Shown here: positions 1 to 8,563 of the stretch, one piece after another
Numbering within the stretch: position 1 is the first letter of the stretch
Layout of the letters: every line of letters begins with the position of its first letter
Source: [Flavobacterium] thermophilum
GTDB taxonomy: Bacteria > Bacillota > Bacilli > Bacillales > Anoxybacillaceae
Length of the DNA stretch: 64,000 nucleotides
Assembly: GCA_900450595.1 (NCBI GenBank)
Contig: UGGS01000002.1
Location: 988,501-1,052,500, forward strand
Direction: 5' to 3'
Notes under the pieces: generated by a model
Databases searched by the model: none
What the model was told of the DNA's origin: nothing
Seen by the model: the letters and a program-made list of their open reading frames with translations, nothing else
Translations under genes and position numbers: made by a program

Positions 1-2
1 CA

Positions 3-773
3 AAACATTTGCAAGATGGTGTCAACCAACTGACAGACGGCTCGAAAGAATTGGCGGATAAGTTGAAAGAAGGAGCCGAACAAGCAAGCGATGTCAAAGC
101 CAATAAGGCTGTCTACGACATGTTTGCCCAACCAGTGAATCTCCACAAGGAAGAAATCAATAAAGTGCCGAACTACGGAACAGGGTTTACGCCGTACTTC
201 TTGTCACTCGGATTGTTTGTCGGAGCGCTGTTGCTTTCCATCGTCTTTCCGCTTCGCGAACCAGCAGGGGTTCCACGTTCGCCATTGCATTGGTTTTTGG
301 CTAAATTCGGCGTCTTGATCGGCGTTGGGATTTTGCAAGCACTGCTGGCGGATGTCGTGTTGCTGGTTGGACTCGATTTACACGTAAAAAGCGTCCCGCT
401 CTTTATCGTGTTTAGCATTGTCACTAGCATCACATTTTTATCTGTCATTCAATTTCTTGTTACCGTGTTCGGCGATCCAGGAAGATTTATCGCGATTGTC
501 GTGCTGATTTTGCAATTGACAACAAGCGCGGGAACATTCCCGCTCGAACTAATTCCCCGCTCGTTGCAACACTTTAACGCATGGCTTCCGATGACGTATT
601 CGGTTTTCGGATTGAAAGCGGTCATCTCAAGCGGTGATTTCTCGTTTATGTGGGAAAACATCGGCAAGCTGCTTCTATTTGTTGTTGCCATGATGATGGG
701 AACACTCGTTTATTTGACTATCCAACATCGCCGCCAATTTGCCACGGCCGTCGAACAAGCTTCTGAAGCGTAA
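3..773 (+). CDS. YhgE/Pip domain membrane protein (C-terminal part)
   Basis: The reading frame is open to the window edge, so only the last 256 residues are seen. It starts with a polar, coiled-coil-like stretch (GVNQLTDGSKELADKLKEG) followed by about five or six hydrophobic segments and ends in a basic tail. This matches the C-terminal membrane domain of the YhgE/Pip family, related to ABC-2 type membrane proteins and often linked to export (for example with type VII secretion or phage infection). The specific substrate cannot be told. An intrinsic terminator overlaps the stop codon, so this is the last gene of its transcript. Confidence 0.8.
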   Translation, partial: KHLQDGVNQLTDGSKELADKLKEGAEQASDVKANKAVYDMFAQPVNLHKEEINKVPNYGTGFTPYFLSLGLFVGALLLSIVFPLREPAGVPRSPLHWFLAKFGVLIGVGILQALLADVVLLVGLDLHVKSVPLFIVFSIVTSITFLSVIQFLVTVFGDPGRFIAIVVLILQLTTSAGTFPLELIPRSLQHFNAWLPMTYSVFGLKAVISSGDFSFMWENIGKLLLFVVAMMMGTLVYLTIQHRRQFATAVEQASEA

Positions 774-796
774 TGCTTCAGAAGCTTGTTTTTTTC
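755..796 (+). terminator. Intrinsic terminator after YhgE-like gene
   Basis: A perfect 14-bp stem (756-769 with 775-788) with a 5-base loop containing the stop codon is followed by a run of seven T. Confidence 0.92.
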
Positions 797-970
797 TATC
801 GACCCTTGCCATCGTTATCATTCTTTCATGATTTCTCTCTGATGCAAGGGACAATGATGGAGAACAGTTTTTCATGTTCTTCCTCACATTTCAACTAATG
901 ATTCTTGAACGGTGAGACAGGCGTTATGAGCCGCTTCAGCGTTTTTTCGCAAACGGAACGTCGCCCTGCT

Positions 971-1363
971 TCAGGCGATGCAACAGGTGGAGGGCGTGGA
1001 GAATGCCAAATATATCAACGCATTCACAACCGCGTTGATATACTGCATAACCAAGTCTCCGACATCGCGGATTTCGATGGGAAACAGGCGGATGATGAGG
1101 ACAGACACCGCGATGATGAGGAACGAACCGATCAGAGTACCGCCGAACCGCGCCTGCGGATGCCATCGAATTCTCGCTAGGCCGACGATCAACGAACCGA
1201 TGGCAAACCCCAAAAACGAGCCGTACGCATAATATCCAACATAAAACGTCGGAAACAAAAAGGAAAACCACAACACCAACAAAGCGCCGCCCACATCAAC
1301 CCCATACGACCGAACCACGTCTTTCCTTCCTCCCCCACCTGTCATGCGAACATCACCGTTCAT
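971..1363 (-). CDS. Small membrane protein of unknown function
   Basis: A 130-residue protein with about four hydrophobic segments (around residues 26-47, 48-62, 73-94 and 108-122). The ATG at 1363 has a good ribosome binding site (GGGGGGAG, 7 bases away), which supports it as a real gene. It is divergent from the gene starting at 1497. I do not recognise the family; the length and topology are all that can be stated. Confidence 0.6.
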   Translation of the reverse strand: MNGDVRMTGGGGRKDVVRSYGVDVGGALLVLWFSFLFPTFYVGYYAYGSFLGFAIGSLIVGLARIRWHPQARFGGTLIGSFLIIAVSVLIIRLFPIEIRDVGDLVMQYINAVVNALIYLAFSTPSTCCIA

Positions 1364-1496
1364 CTCGCAGCTCCCCCCTAATGGATGATATGCTCAAAAC
1401 CCCTTCAAAAAACATTCGCTTTTCACCTAATTTTCTCCTTCCCCTTCTACAATACAAACCGTAAGCCAGTCCACCACACAAAAGGAGGTGACGAGA

Positions 1497-2021
1497 TTGA
1501 AAAAAGCTCGAGCGGTGTTTCTGCTCGCCTTTGTCGCTCTCGCGGGGGTCAGCCTGTTTCACGTCCTCGCTCCGCATGAAGTGATGGCGCACGGGCGTCC
1601 GGGCGCTCCGTTTGACGGCATGCCGGGCGGATTCGGTCATCCCCATCGGGAGTTCATCATGGAGCGGCGCGATGGCTGGATGATGCCGATGTTGTTCCTA
1701 AAGTGGCTCATTCCTCTTTTGCTTGCCGCCGTCGGGGCCGTATGGCTCGCCGCGGCGCGGTCGAAGCGCTGGATCGGCTGGGTGCTCGTCGCTGTAGGGA
1801 TTGCGGCGCTCCTGCCGAAATGGGTGTTGATTTTGCTTGCACTGGCCGCGGTGTACGCCTCGGGGCGGCGTCAAGCGCGCAAACCATCTGCTGTTGAGGC
1901 GTTGATGCCAGCGGCGCCATCCGTTTCCGCCGATTGGCTTGATGAATGGGAAAAAACGATTCAAAAGGAGGCACAAACAAATGGGCATTTTTCGCCGAAT
2001 GAAGACGATCGTTCTCGCTGA
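1497..2021 (+). CDS. Membrane protein upstream of pspA-like gene
   Basis: A 174-residue protein with an N-terminal hydrophobic segment (signal or anchor, about residues 5-25), a His/Gly/Pro-rich stretch (about 30-55), and two or three further hydrophobic segments (about 66-118), ending in a hydrophilic tail. The TTG at 1497 is chosen because it lies 7-8 bases after AAAGGAGG; the in-frame GTG at 1488 lies inside that ribosome binding site. The gene overlaps the following PspA-like gene by 41 bases, so the two are likely co-expressed and may form an envelope-stress pair. The family is not recognised with certainty. Confidence 0.75.
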   Translation: MKKARAVFLLAFVALAGVSLFHVLAPHEVMAHGRPGAPFDGMPGGFGHPHREFIMERRDGWMMPMLFLKWLIPLLLAAVGAVWLAAARSKRWIGWVLVAVGIAALLPKWVLILLALAAVYASGRRQARKPSAVEALMPAAPSVSADWLDEWEKTIQKEAQTNGHFSPNEDDRSR

Positions 2022-2634
2022 AGTGAACGAACAAATCGACCGCTGGGAAGACCCTGTCGCCATGACAAAACAATATTTGCGCGAACTTGAAGAACAGCTC
2101 GAACGAGGGCGCCAGGCGCTCGCCCAGCAATGGGTCGCCGAGCGGCGCTATGAGACGCTCATCGCCCAAGCGGAGGCGACGATTGAAAAACGGAGCCGCC
2201 AAGCGAAACTGGCGCTCGAGCGCAACGAAGAAGCCGTCGCCAAACTCGCCTTGCGCGACAAGCTGTTGTATGAGAAAAAGCTGGAGGCGTACAAACAACA
2301 ATACGACGCCATCAAAGCGAAAACGGCGGAAGTCGCCAACCGTCTAAACCAACTGCGCGAGCGGTACGACGAGCTCGCAGCTAAGCAGCTGGAGCTCGCT
2401 ACCCGCGTTAACGCCGCGCAAGCGTTGAAGCAAATCGACTCGGCGCTCGCCTCCTTTTCCGCCGACGAGGCGCTGCGCGGATTCGCCCGCATGGAAGAGC
2501 GCGTCATCGCCTTAGAAGCCGAAGCGGCAGCCGCCCGATTCGGAACGAACGCCGTGTTGTCCCCTTTGCCGTTTGACGAAGAAGTGGAACGTGAACTGGC
2601 GAAATGGAAAGACGCCCAAGCGCATAACGCCTAA
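1981..2634 (+). CDS. PspA/IM30 family protein
   Basis: This 217-residue, almost wholly helical protein begins MGIFRRMKTIVLAEVNEQID and has long charged heptad-like stretches, as in PspA, LiaH and Vipp1. Members form membrane-bound ESCRT-III-like assemblies that protect the cytoplasmic membrane under stress. The length fits the family (about 220). The ATG at 1981 follows AAAAGGAGG; an upstream in-frame start at 1939 would lie deep in the preceding gene and has no such site. Its overlap with an upstream membrane protein suggests that protein anchors or regulates it, by analogy with liaI-liaH; that link is inference. Confidence 0.88.
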   Translation: MGIFRRMKTIVLAEVNEQIDRWEDPVAMTKQYLRELEEQLERGRQALAQQWVAERRYETLIAQAEATIEKRSRQAKLALERNEEAVAKLALRDKLLYEKKLEAYKQQYDAIKAKTAEVANRLNQLRERYDELAAKQLELATRVNAAQALKQIDSALASFSADEALRGFARMEERVIALEAEAAAARFGTNAVLSPLPFDEEVERELAKWKDAQAHNA

Positions 2635-2664
2635 TTTCCCCCTCCCCCCTTTTGACATAGATCA

Positions 2665-2702
2665 CCCCCTTGCCGAGTTGGCAAGGGGGATTCGTTTGTT
2701 TC
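2665..2702 (+). terminator. Intrinsic terminator after pspA-like gene
   Basis: A 10-bp perfect stem CCCCCTTGCC/GGCAAGGGGG with a 5-base loop (2665-2689) is followed by a T-rich stretch. Confidence 0.8.
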
Positions 2703-2867
2703 GCTCCCTTGGACAAGCGGCGGCCAAAAGCACATGCAGCCCGCGACAAGCCTGAACGATGCCCGATGCCATGGTCTTGCCCCATTGATAAGCAAAATCG
2801 TTTCCTTTGTTTTTCCATCGTGCTAAAATTAATTAGAGAGACGAAAGAATACAGGAGATGACCTTCC

Positions 2868-4100
2868 TTGAACTGGAAACGAAACGTCCGCATCCTTTGG
2901 CTGTGCAATTTCATGGTGTCGGCGGGAATGACGATGGTCATTCCGTTTTTGTCGCTGCTGTTGTGGGAAATGGGCGTCACCGAGCACCATTCGTTGAGCG
3001 TCTGGACCGGTCTTGTCTTTTCGGCGACGTTTTTGTCGGCGGCCATCATGGCGCCGATTTGGGGCATGTTCGCCGACAAGTACGGCCAGCGCGCCAACCT
3101 CATCCGCGCAGGGATTGGCATGGGGCTGATCACCAGCTGCATGGCGTTCGCCCATTCGCCGATGGCGCTGCTTGCTCTCCGATTTCTTGTCGGCTTTTTC
3201 TCTGGATTTATCACTGTCTCGTTTTCATACTTGGCCCGCGTTGTGCCGAGAGACCATAGCGGCGAGGCGCTCGGGACGCTGCAGACGGGAAGCATCGCCG
3301 GCAACATCATCGGGCCGCTCATCGGCGGCGCCTTATCCGATTGGTTCGGCTTCCGCCCGGTGTTTCTCGTGACCGGGTTTTGCATTTTGGCGACATTGCT
3401 TCCTGTCGTCTTTTGGCTCGACAAAGACCCCGTCGCGCCGCAGACGCAAGAGCGCCATGCCAGTTTCAAAGAAGTATTCGCCCATCGGCCGCTCGTCATC
3501 TTGTTTGTCGCCACCTTTCTCGTGCAAATCGCAGTTCTCGGCGTCAACTCGATGATGACGATTTTCGTCCAATCGCTCGTCGGCGATTCTCGCAATCTCG
3601 CATTTCTATCAGGGCTCGCCTCCTCGATCACCGGAATCGCCACGATCATCGGCGCGCCGTATTTAGGCAAGCTCGGCGACCGGATCGGGCAGGAGAAAAC
3701 ACTGCCGATGTTGCTTCTGCTCTCCGGCCTGTTCGCCTTGCCGCAAGTATGGACGGACCATCTTTATGAATTGTACGTCTGGCGCTTCTTGCAAGGGCTT
3801 GTCGTCGGCGGCGTATGGCCTGCCATTCAAGCGCTGATTAACGCGCAATGCCCGCGCCGCATCCAAGGGCGGGTGTTCGGCGTCACAGCCAGCAGCCGCT
3901 TTCTCGGCAACCTCGCTGGTCCGACGGCAGCGGGAGCCATCGCAGGATTCGCATCCATTTCGGCCATTTTCGCCTTGTCAGGGCTGCTCCTCATCGCCAC
4001 AGGAGCTTTGGTCGGATACACCGTCCACGACCGCGCATGGCGCGAAGACATGAAAGAAAAAATCGCCGCCTGGGCGCACCGCCTTCACATCCGCCACTGA
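2868..4100 (+). CDS. MFS transporter (DHA1-type efflux)
   Basis: A 410-residue protein with twelve hydrophobic segments arranged as two halves. The loop between helices 2 and 3 carries the major-facilitator signature (GMFADKYGQRANLIRAG, about residues 66-82), and the second half has a similar one (YLGKLGDRIGQEK). This pattern is typical of drug:H+ antiporters of the DHA1 group in the cytoplasmic membrane. The TTG start at 2868 follows AGGAGATGA. It is monocistronic, with a shared terminator on its 3' side. The exported compound cannot be read from the sequence. Confidence 0.85.
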   Translation: MNWKRNVRILWLCNFMVSAGMTMVIPFLSLLLWEMGVTEHHSLSVWTGLVFSATFLSAAIMAPIWGMFADKYGQRANLIRAGIGMGLITSCMAFAHSPMALLALRFLVGFFSGFITVSFSYLARVVPRDHSGEALGTLQTGSIAGNIIGPLIGGALSDWFGFRPVFLVTGFCILATLLPVVFWLDKDPVAPQTQERHASFKEVFAHRPLVILFVATFLVQIAVLGVNSMMTIFVQSLVGDSRNLAFLSGLASSITGIATIIGAPYLGKLGDRIGQEKTLPMLLLLSGLFALPQVWTDHLYELYVWRFLQGLVVGGVWPAIQALINAQCPRRIQGRVFGVTASSRFLGNLAGPTAAGAIAGFASISAIFALSGLLLIATGALVGYTVHDRAWREDMKEKIAAWAHRLHIRH

Positions 4101-4120
4101 CAGCGCGGCCAAGGCAATGA

Positions 4121-4156
4121 AAAACGGCCTGAGAGGAATCCCTTTCAGGCCGTTTT
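4121..4156. terminator. Bidirectional terminator between convergent genes
   Basis: A 12-bp stem AAAACGGCCTGA/TCAGGCCGTTTT (4121-4132 with 4145-4156) lies between the stop codons of the MFS gene and the peptidase gene. A and T runs flank it on both sides, so it can serve both strands. Confidence 0.88.
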
Positions 4157-4159
4157 CGC

Positions 4160-5206
4160 TCATTCTCCCATCCGTCGAAGCAACGAATACGGAATCGCCT
4201 CCCCCACCCGCCCGTTGCGTCCGGTTGTCGTCTCCGCCATCGTGAGCGAATTCCAAATCGCTTCCTCGGTCGCCTCAATCGCCGCTTGGAACAGCTCATT
4301 CATAAGCGGCGCATCGTCGCGGATGAGCGGCGGGACCGATTGAAGGGCAGAATCGGAAAAATGCGGGATCGTGTAAGCGTTGGAAAACGCAATCACAATA
4401 TCACCGCTCCCGTGATGGACGCAGCTTCCCGTCCGCCCGAGCCCCACCGTCGCCCGCCTCGCCAGCCGCTTCAACTGCCGGGCATCGAGCGGCGCATCGG
4501 TCGCGATGATCATCATAATCGACCCAGGCGGCACATCCCGTTCATCGAACGACGGCGGCATATACGGCACGAACCGCAACTCCTCACGCCGGCCGAAATT
4601 GCTCACGACAAGCGCCCCGACCGTATACATCCCGCCCGCGATCCGCGATGAACTGCCGACGCCCCCTTTCCAGCCGAAACACATCATCCCCGTCCCCGCG
4701 CCGATCGCCCCTTCTTCCATCTCCACCCGCGCCGCGGCAATCGCCTCTTTCGCATGCTCCTTCGTCACCGCCATCACCCGCGCTGTATTCAAATAGCTGT
4801 CATTGCATTCCCCGACGACAATGTTGACCGACCCGGTCGTATCGCCAATCTCCGGCGTCGCAGCAAGCATGGATTCGAGCGTCCCTTGCCAAACTTCCCC
4901 GACACTGAACGTATTCGTCAGCATAATCGGCGACTCGATCGTCCCAAGCTCCTCCACCTGCACCAACCCGGTCGTTTTCCCAAACCCGTTCAACACAAAA
5001 CAAGCCGCCGGCACTTTCTCTAAAAACCAATTCCCCCCATGCGGCAACACCGCCGTCACCCCGGTGCGAATCACCGTCCGTTCATCGACATCTTTACGAA
5101 TCGTCACATGACCGACCCGCACCCCAGGCACATCCGTGATTTGATTGCGTCTCCCCACCGGAAGCGTGCCGATGGAAAAACCGAGATCGCGAAGCTTGCG
5201 GCGCAT
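4160..5206 (-). CDS. P1 family (S58/DmpA-like) aminopeptidase
   Basis: This 348-residue protein fits the DmpA/BapA group of N-terminal nucleophile hydrolases, which cut themselves into two chains and release N-terminal amino acids from small peptides. Family hallmarks seen are ITDVPGVRVGH near the N terminus, GALVVSNFG in the middle, and PGSIMMIIATDAPL near residue 235, where the Gly-Ser bond is the expected self-cleavage site and the Ser the nucleophile. The frame is open further upstream, but the ATG at 5206 gives the usual N terminus and has a GGGGGTGGG site. No signal peptide is seen, so it is probably cytoplasmic. Confidence 0.87.
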   Translation of the reverse strand: MRRKLRDLGFSIGTLPVGRRNQITDVPGVRVGHVTIRKDVDERTVIRTGVTAVLPHGGNWFLEKVPAACFVLNGFGKTTGLVQVEELGTIESPIMLTNTFSVGEVWQGTLESMLAATPEIGDTTGSVNIVVGECNDSYLNTARVMAVTKEHAKEAIAAARVEMEEGAIGAGTGMMCFGWKGGVGSSSRIAGGMYTVGALVVSNFGRREELRFVPYMPPSFDERDVPPGSIMMIIATDAPLDARQLKRLARRATVGLGRTGSCVHHGSGDIVIAFSNAYTIPHFSDSALQSVPPLIRDDAPLMNELFQAAIEATEEAIWNSLTMAETTTGRNGRVGEAIPYSLLRRMGE

Positions 5207-5578
5207 CCATCCCACCCCCGTCGCTTTTCTCCGCCTTCTTTCAAACCGTCCAACGCCAACGCAGCATGTCCGCCGACACGACGGTGAACGAGAAAGAAGC
5301 GTGATTGTTCCCATGTCAAGTATATCGCATCGGACTGAGGAAATGCAGCAGCGGCAAAGAAAGGCGGTGAACAACCATGCCTGGTGGATCAATGGGGCCA
5401 TACAAAAAAAGCAGATGCCAAAACGTTCTCCATGTGCGAAACAAAAAAGCGGCTTCCTGCAAAGCAAGCGGCGCAAGAATGAGCAGCCGAAGCAAAACGA
5501 AGCGGTCGATCGGGGAAGTGCAGCCATCCGGTTTCTTCAAACGGAAGACGTTCATACGATGGCGTGACATTGAAGAGG
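5207..5578. other. Intergenic stretch without a convincing gene
   Basis: This 372-bp stretch between the peptidase gene and the first CRISPR remnant has open frames on both strands. None looks like a known protein, and the best plus-strand one (from 5377, with an AAAGGCGGTGA site) runs on through the CRISPR repeats, which argues against it. Confidence 0.5.
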
Positions 5579-5672
5579 GTTTCGCCTCTTATAGGCGCGA
5601 CAAAAACTGGGCGGAAACGCGTGGAGAAAGCGGCCGACTCCGGTTTCAATCCCTCGTAGGTACGATAAAAAC
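5579..5672 (-). CRISPR. CRISPR array 1 (two repeats, one spacer)
   Basis: The repeat at 5643-5672 differs from the array 2 repeat by one base (CTCG for CTCA). The one at 5579-5607 is 29 bases and decayed. They flank one 35-base spacer (5608-5642). On the minus strand the repeat ends in ATTGAAAC, the usual 5' handle of type I-B and type III crRNAs, so transcription should run on the minus strand. The decayed repeat is then at the distal end and the leader lies above 5672, as expected. No cas genes are in the window. Confidence 0.88.
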
Positions 5673-5843
5673 CCCAAAAATGCTTGTTCCATCAAGCTTT
5701 TCGGTTTGGAGCTATTTTCAGCATAGCACGTTTCAAAAATTCTGTCAATGACTTTCAATCGTGATGGCTGTAGGCTTGGAGCGTCAAAAACCATTGTCGT
5801 CGATCCCCCGGGTTTTTTGCATGATTGGAGGTCGACGACAATG
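5673..5843 (-). promoter_or_regulatory. Leader of CRISPR array 1 with inverted repeat
   Basis: The sequence on the upstream side of the first repeat is clearly similar to the same side of array 2 (shared CCCAAA, ATCAAGCTTTTC, ATTCTGTCAAT and GATGGCTGTAGG). At 5792-5803 and 5832-5843 there is a perfect 12-bp inverted repeat (CATTGTCGTCGA) around a C/G-rich loop. There are 119 bases between the first repeat and the inverted repeat. Confidence 0.75.
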
Positions 5844-5860
5844 CAAAGGCGGGTTGACTT

Positions 5861-6045
5861 CTTCGGCTGTTCGATCTTTTCCGCCGGCAGCCCGGTCAGT
5901 TCGTGGATCGTGTCGATATCCTACCCTTTCATCAACATTTCCTTCGCGATGTCGGGTTTCCCTTCCTCGATCCTTTTTGGCGTCCTTGTTCAATCCCATA
6001 CTTCATTCCCTGCTTGATCCTTGTCCGATTTCGCCGAAACTGCTC
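5861..6045 (-). pseudogene. Relic of an Rpn-type gene, C-terminal part
   Basis: Minus-strand translation gives EEGKPDIAKEMLMKG, then a stop (TAG), then DIDTIHELTGLPAEKIEQ. This matches the end of the Rpn-type fragment at 10524-10907 (DTIHELTGLPVEKIE). The frame is broken by the stop and by shifts further upstream. It sits directly upstream of the CRISPR leader, in the same place and orientation as the fragment next to array 2, so both arrays share this neighbour by descent. Confidence 0.75.
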
Positions 6046-6217
6046 TCGTTTGATTGACGCTCCGAAGGCTTCACTTCCCGTGCAACTCACGGTACCAGTC
6101 GCTATGCAGGATATCTCGAAAGATTGATACTGTCGTTTCGATCTCTGTCAAGTTCAATTCCACAATCATCACATCGAAATACCCTCGTTAGATGGCCACC
6201 TCTTGTGTTTGATTTCC

Positions 6218-7054
6218 CTACTCTCTAAGCAATCCCCGAACATCTTCCTCTGAAAGATCCACCAACCGAGCAATGTCTTCCACCGTCATTCCTTTGCGTG
6301 CCATGTTACGAATCAGCTGTTTCATTCCTTGTTTCCTTCCCTTTTGCTCATAGGAAATGATCAGCTCCAACACGTTCTCTTTTTCTTTCGTTTCCATCGC
6401 CCTCACCTCTCTTTGGAGTTGTTGCTCTTCCTCCTCCGACAACTTCACATACGTTTCAAAAAAACCCAAGAGCAGCCGCTGCCTCGCTTCATCCAGCTCC
6501 AATCGCACCAACATGCGCAAAAACTCTTTTTTCAACTCGACTTTCTCACTTTCAGTATACCCCATTTTGCCAAGGAGGGCAGCCGCGATCGGATTGTCAT
6601 GCCGGATGTAGTCCCGCCAATGTTTCTTGCGCAACTCCACCGGGAAAAAGCGGAACTGCAGCACCTCGCCAAAGGGAAACTCGATCGAAAACACGGACGG
6701 CTCCTCGCGGAGGGCATCATGGCTGAAGACGGCGATCGGAACGATGCGGGTGCGGTATTTTTCAAACAGACGGCTGAAATAGACAAACATGCGCTCTGGA
6801 AACGATGGCTGCACGTAGCTTTGATTCTCCACATGAACGATGATCAGCCCATCTTCTCCTTTCAGCTTCGTCTCGACCAACAGATCGACGCGGTACTTTT
6901 CTCCTGCGGTCACATCCGTGAACAGCTCTTCGGACAAAAAGGACAAATGGCGGAAATCGATATGCTCGTGGATGTCGGGGAAAAAGAGAAGGAGAAACTC
7001 TTCGAAGAACGTTTGGATCAGTTCTTTGAACAGCCGGTCATGGTCAATGGCCAT
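6218..7054 (-). CDS. Rpn family nuclease/putative transposase
   Basis: A 278-residue protein beginning MAIDHDRLFKELIQTFFEEF. It has the PD-(D/E)XK core of the Rpn/YhgA family: YRVDLLVETKL followed by GLIIVHVENQ near residue 80. The C-terminal third is charged and helical (SEEEEQQLQREVRAME) and ends in a short repeat-rich, helix-turn-helix-like tail (KGMTVEDIARLVDLSEEDV). Rpn proteins are DNA endonucleases that stimulate recombination in E. coli and have been linked to phage defence. It is about 75-80% like the paralogue at 8564-9448 by eye. GGGGTGATGGA precedes the start. Confidence 0.85.
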   Translation of the reverse strand: MAIDHDRLFKELIQTFFEEFLLLFFPDIHEHIDFRHLSFLSEELFTDVTAGEKYRVDLLVETKLKGEDGLIIVHVENQSYVQPSFPERMFVYFSRLFEKYRTRIVPIAVFSHDALREEPSVFSIEFPFGEVLQFRFFPVELRKKHWRDYIRHDNPIAAALLGKMGYTESEKVELKKEFLRMLVRLELDEARQRLLLGFFETYVKLSEEEEQQLQREVRAMETKEKENVLELIISYEQKGRKQGMKQLIRNMARKGMTVEDIARLVDLSEEDVRGLLRE

Positions 7055-7185
7055 TCCATCACCCCTCTTTGAACATGTTCAACATATCGATTCGCGGGCA
7101 AGAGGCAAAAATCCTGCATGGAAGATAGAAAAAATGGAGAGCTAGGATGTACATCAGCACATTGTGTCAGAATCCTGCCTTCAAA

Positions 7186-7514
7186 TTAGTAGATGTGCAT
7201 TTTTAAGAGAGGCAAACAAGGGGCCCCTTAGTCGGCATGAGGCTGGTTTTTGATTGCATCATCGAGAACGGTCAACGTTCCGGAAAATCCCTTGGTGATC
7301 AAGGCGGCGACGAGACGAACGTGATGCTTCAAAACCGAAAAGGTGAACCCCAATGTTATGAAAAACTTGTGAGCTCCTTGATAACGTGCTTATCCATTCA
7401 TGAGACATGAACCTGTAGGAATGGTTGGCACATTGATTCTAACCAAGGAGTCCGGTTCATGTCTCCTTTTTTGTTTGGTTGCAAATTTATTACAGTTCAT
7501 TTGCTCATCTATAT
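7186..7514 (-). mobile_element. Internally deleted IS4-type element (relic)
   Basis: Both ends match the full IS at 31867-33236: the left side has GTAGATGTGCATTTTT and a 3' end of the transposase gene, and the right side has the first part of the gene (ATTCATGAGACATGAACC) and TTTGCTCATCTA. About 1 kb of the transposase gene is missing, joining near 7264. Point changes at both tips suggest an old copy. It encodes no working transposase. Confidence 0.78.
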
Positions 7515-7679
7515 ACATGCAACAAGAAGAGTTAACCTCTCCGTTATCCTGCACACCCTAAGCGTTGCAACACTTCCTTTACAGATCCTGCGGGCTCAAT
7601 CTACAAGCTGAGCCACGGGGGGAGGAAGTTAGTTGAAGGAGAAGGCAAATGTTCATTTTTCCATGAGCATGTATATAGA
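7509..7679. repeat. Short inverted repeat pair (possible MITE)
   Basis: A perfect 12-bp inverted repeat, CTATATACATGC at 7509-7520 and GCATGTATATAG at 7668-7679, brackets 147 bp. Inside is a hairpin (GGCTCA...TGAGCC, 7594-7613) followed by a G-rich stretch like the right ends of IS605-type elements. No protein is encoded. It may be a small non-autonomous element, but no target duplication was found. Confidence 0.35.
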
Positions 7680-7693
7680 GAAATGATCTATCC

Positions 7694-7829
7694 GTGAACT
7701 ACCCCCACTTAATTTTCTAGCGAAAATTTGAAGTAGGGGCTTCCAAAGAAGTTTGACTGCTTCAAGCAATCCTTATTCTTTGAGGCGTGTCCACTTCGCC
7801 GCTAGAGCATAAGACACTCAGGTCTACAG
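7694..7829 (-). ncRNA. Possible omega RNA/right-end scaffold, deleted copy
   Basis: In tnpB elements the guide RNA (omega RNA or reRNA) is made from the 3' end of tnpB and the right end, with the guide taken from flanking DNA. That segment, with its hairpin CCCCTACTT/AAGTGGGGG, is intact here. The guide would start just past 7694 on the minus strand with GGATAGATCATTTC. The outer boundary is only approximate. Confidence 0.45.
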
Positions 7830-8280
7830 CTTTACTTTTCTTTAAGATGTTTAATGCGCCATTGACATCAGCATTAATTAGTTTGCCAGACTTTGTTCGA
7901 TACAAGCCGCGCTTAATACGTTTGCCGCTGAACTTATATTCTTTTGGATTGTCGGCATTATATTCAGGAATCTCATCGCCGTCAAAAAAGCTGGCTTGAG
8001 ACGTATATGATTCTTCCTGTTTCAAGAATTCAATGCCGTAAAATTCACAAAGATATTCTAGTTTTTCTTTTATGTTACCGAGAGGAATATTGACAAAGTT
8101 TTGATTTGTCTTTTTTCCTAGATTCATATTGCGTTGTAATGTTTCCGCATAGCCAATGACAAGTTTGCCAATTTACAATCCGACGTTGTACATGTTCTTG
8201 GCAATATGGCACAGTTCTCGAAGAGTCAAGTATTCTTCTTTGGTCAAACCATTTAGCTGTTGTTTGATACAAAAATACAT
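7762..8280 (-). pseudogene. tnpB: tnpB with 729-bp deletion and junction stop
   Basis: The first 35 codons (8280 down to 8176) and the last part (8172 down to 7762) match the full tnpB at 30593-31840. The 729-bp deletion keeps the frame (243 codons), but the codon formed at the joint is TAA (8173-8175), so translation would stop after 35 residues. The C-terminal fragment keeps the last catalytic Asp of the RuvC fold but not the first. The gene cannot make a working nuclease. Confidence 0.9.
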
Positions 8281-8563
8281 GTTTTCACCTCCCATCTAAC
8301 TATATGATACTATATTTTACTGAATCTATCCTATTTTCAGCAAAATATAGTTAAGGCGATTCATCTCCCACTTACTCGGCTTCGCTTCGTTGAAGTGGGA
8401 GTTTTCTCGCCTAATTAAGATAAAAATCACGTGGTACGATTCTCACGGAACAAGCGGCTGAAGTCAAACTTCATGAAAAAAAGGCGGTGGATAACCGCCT
8501 TCTTCTTTCCCTCTTACTCATTCAACAGGAAACACCAGGATGAGATCGACCCCCCTTTCCCTC

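Larger units (their letters stand above)
7694..8419 (-). mobile_element. Deleted IS605-type tnpB element, 726 bp
   Basis: It has the same two ends as the element at 30525-35071. On the minus strand it starts after TTTAT (8420-8424), the probable target-adjacent motif, with CTTAATTAGGCGAG and a hairpin of CTCCCACTT/AAGTGGGAG, and ends with the right-end hairpin and TTCAC at 7694. It is exactly 729 bp shorter than the restored full copy (1455 bp). No tnpA gene is present. Confidence 0.88.

Noticed and set aside
5377..5751. A 124-codon plus-strand frame with a fair ribosome binding site
   Set aside because: It reads through both CRISPR repeats of array 1 and into the leader, so it is unlikely to be a real protein. 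Its first part could be a short peptide but has no other support.
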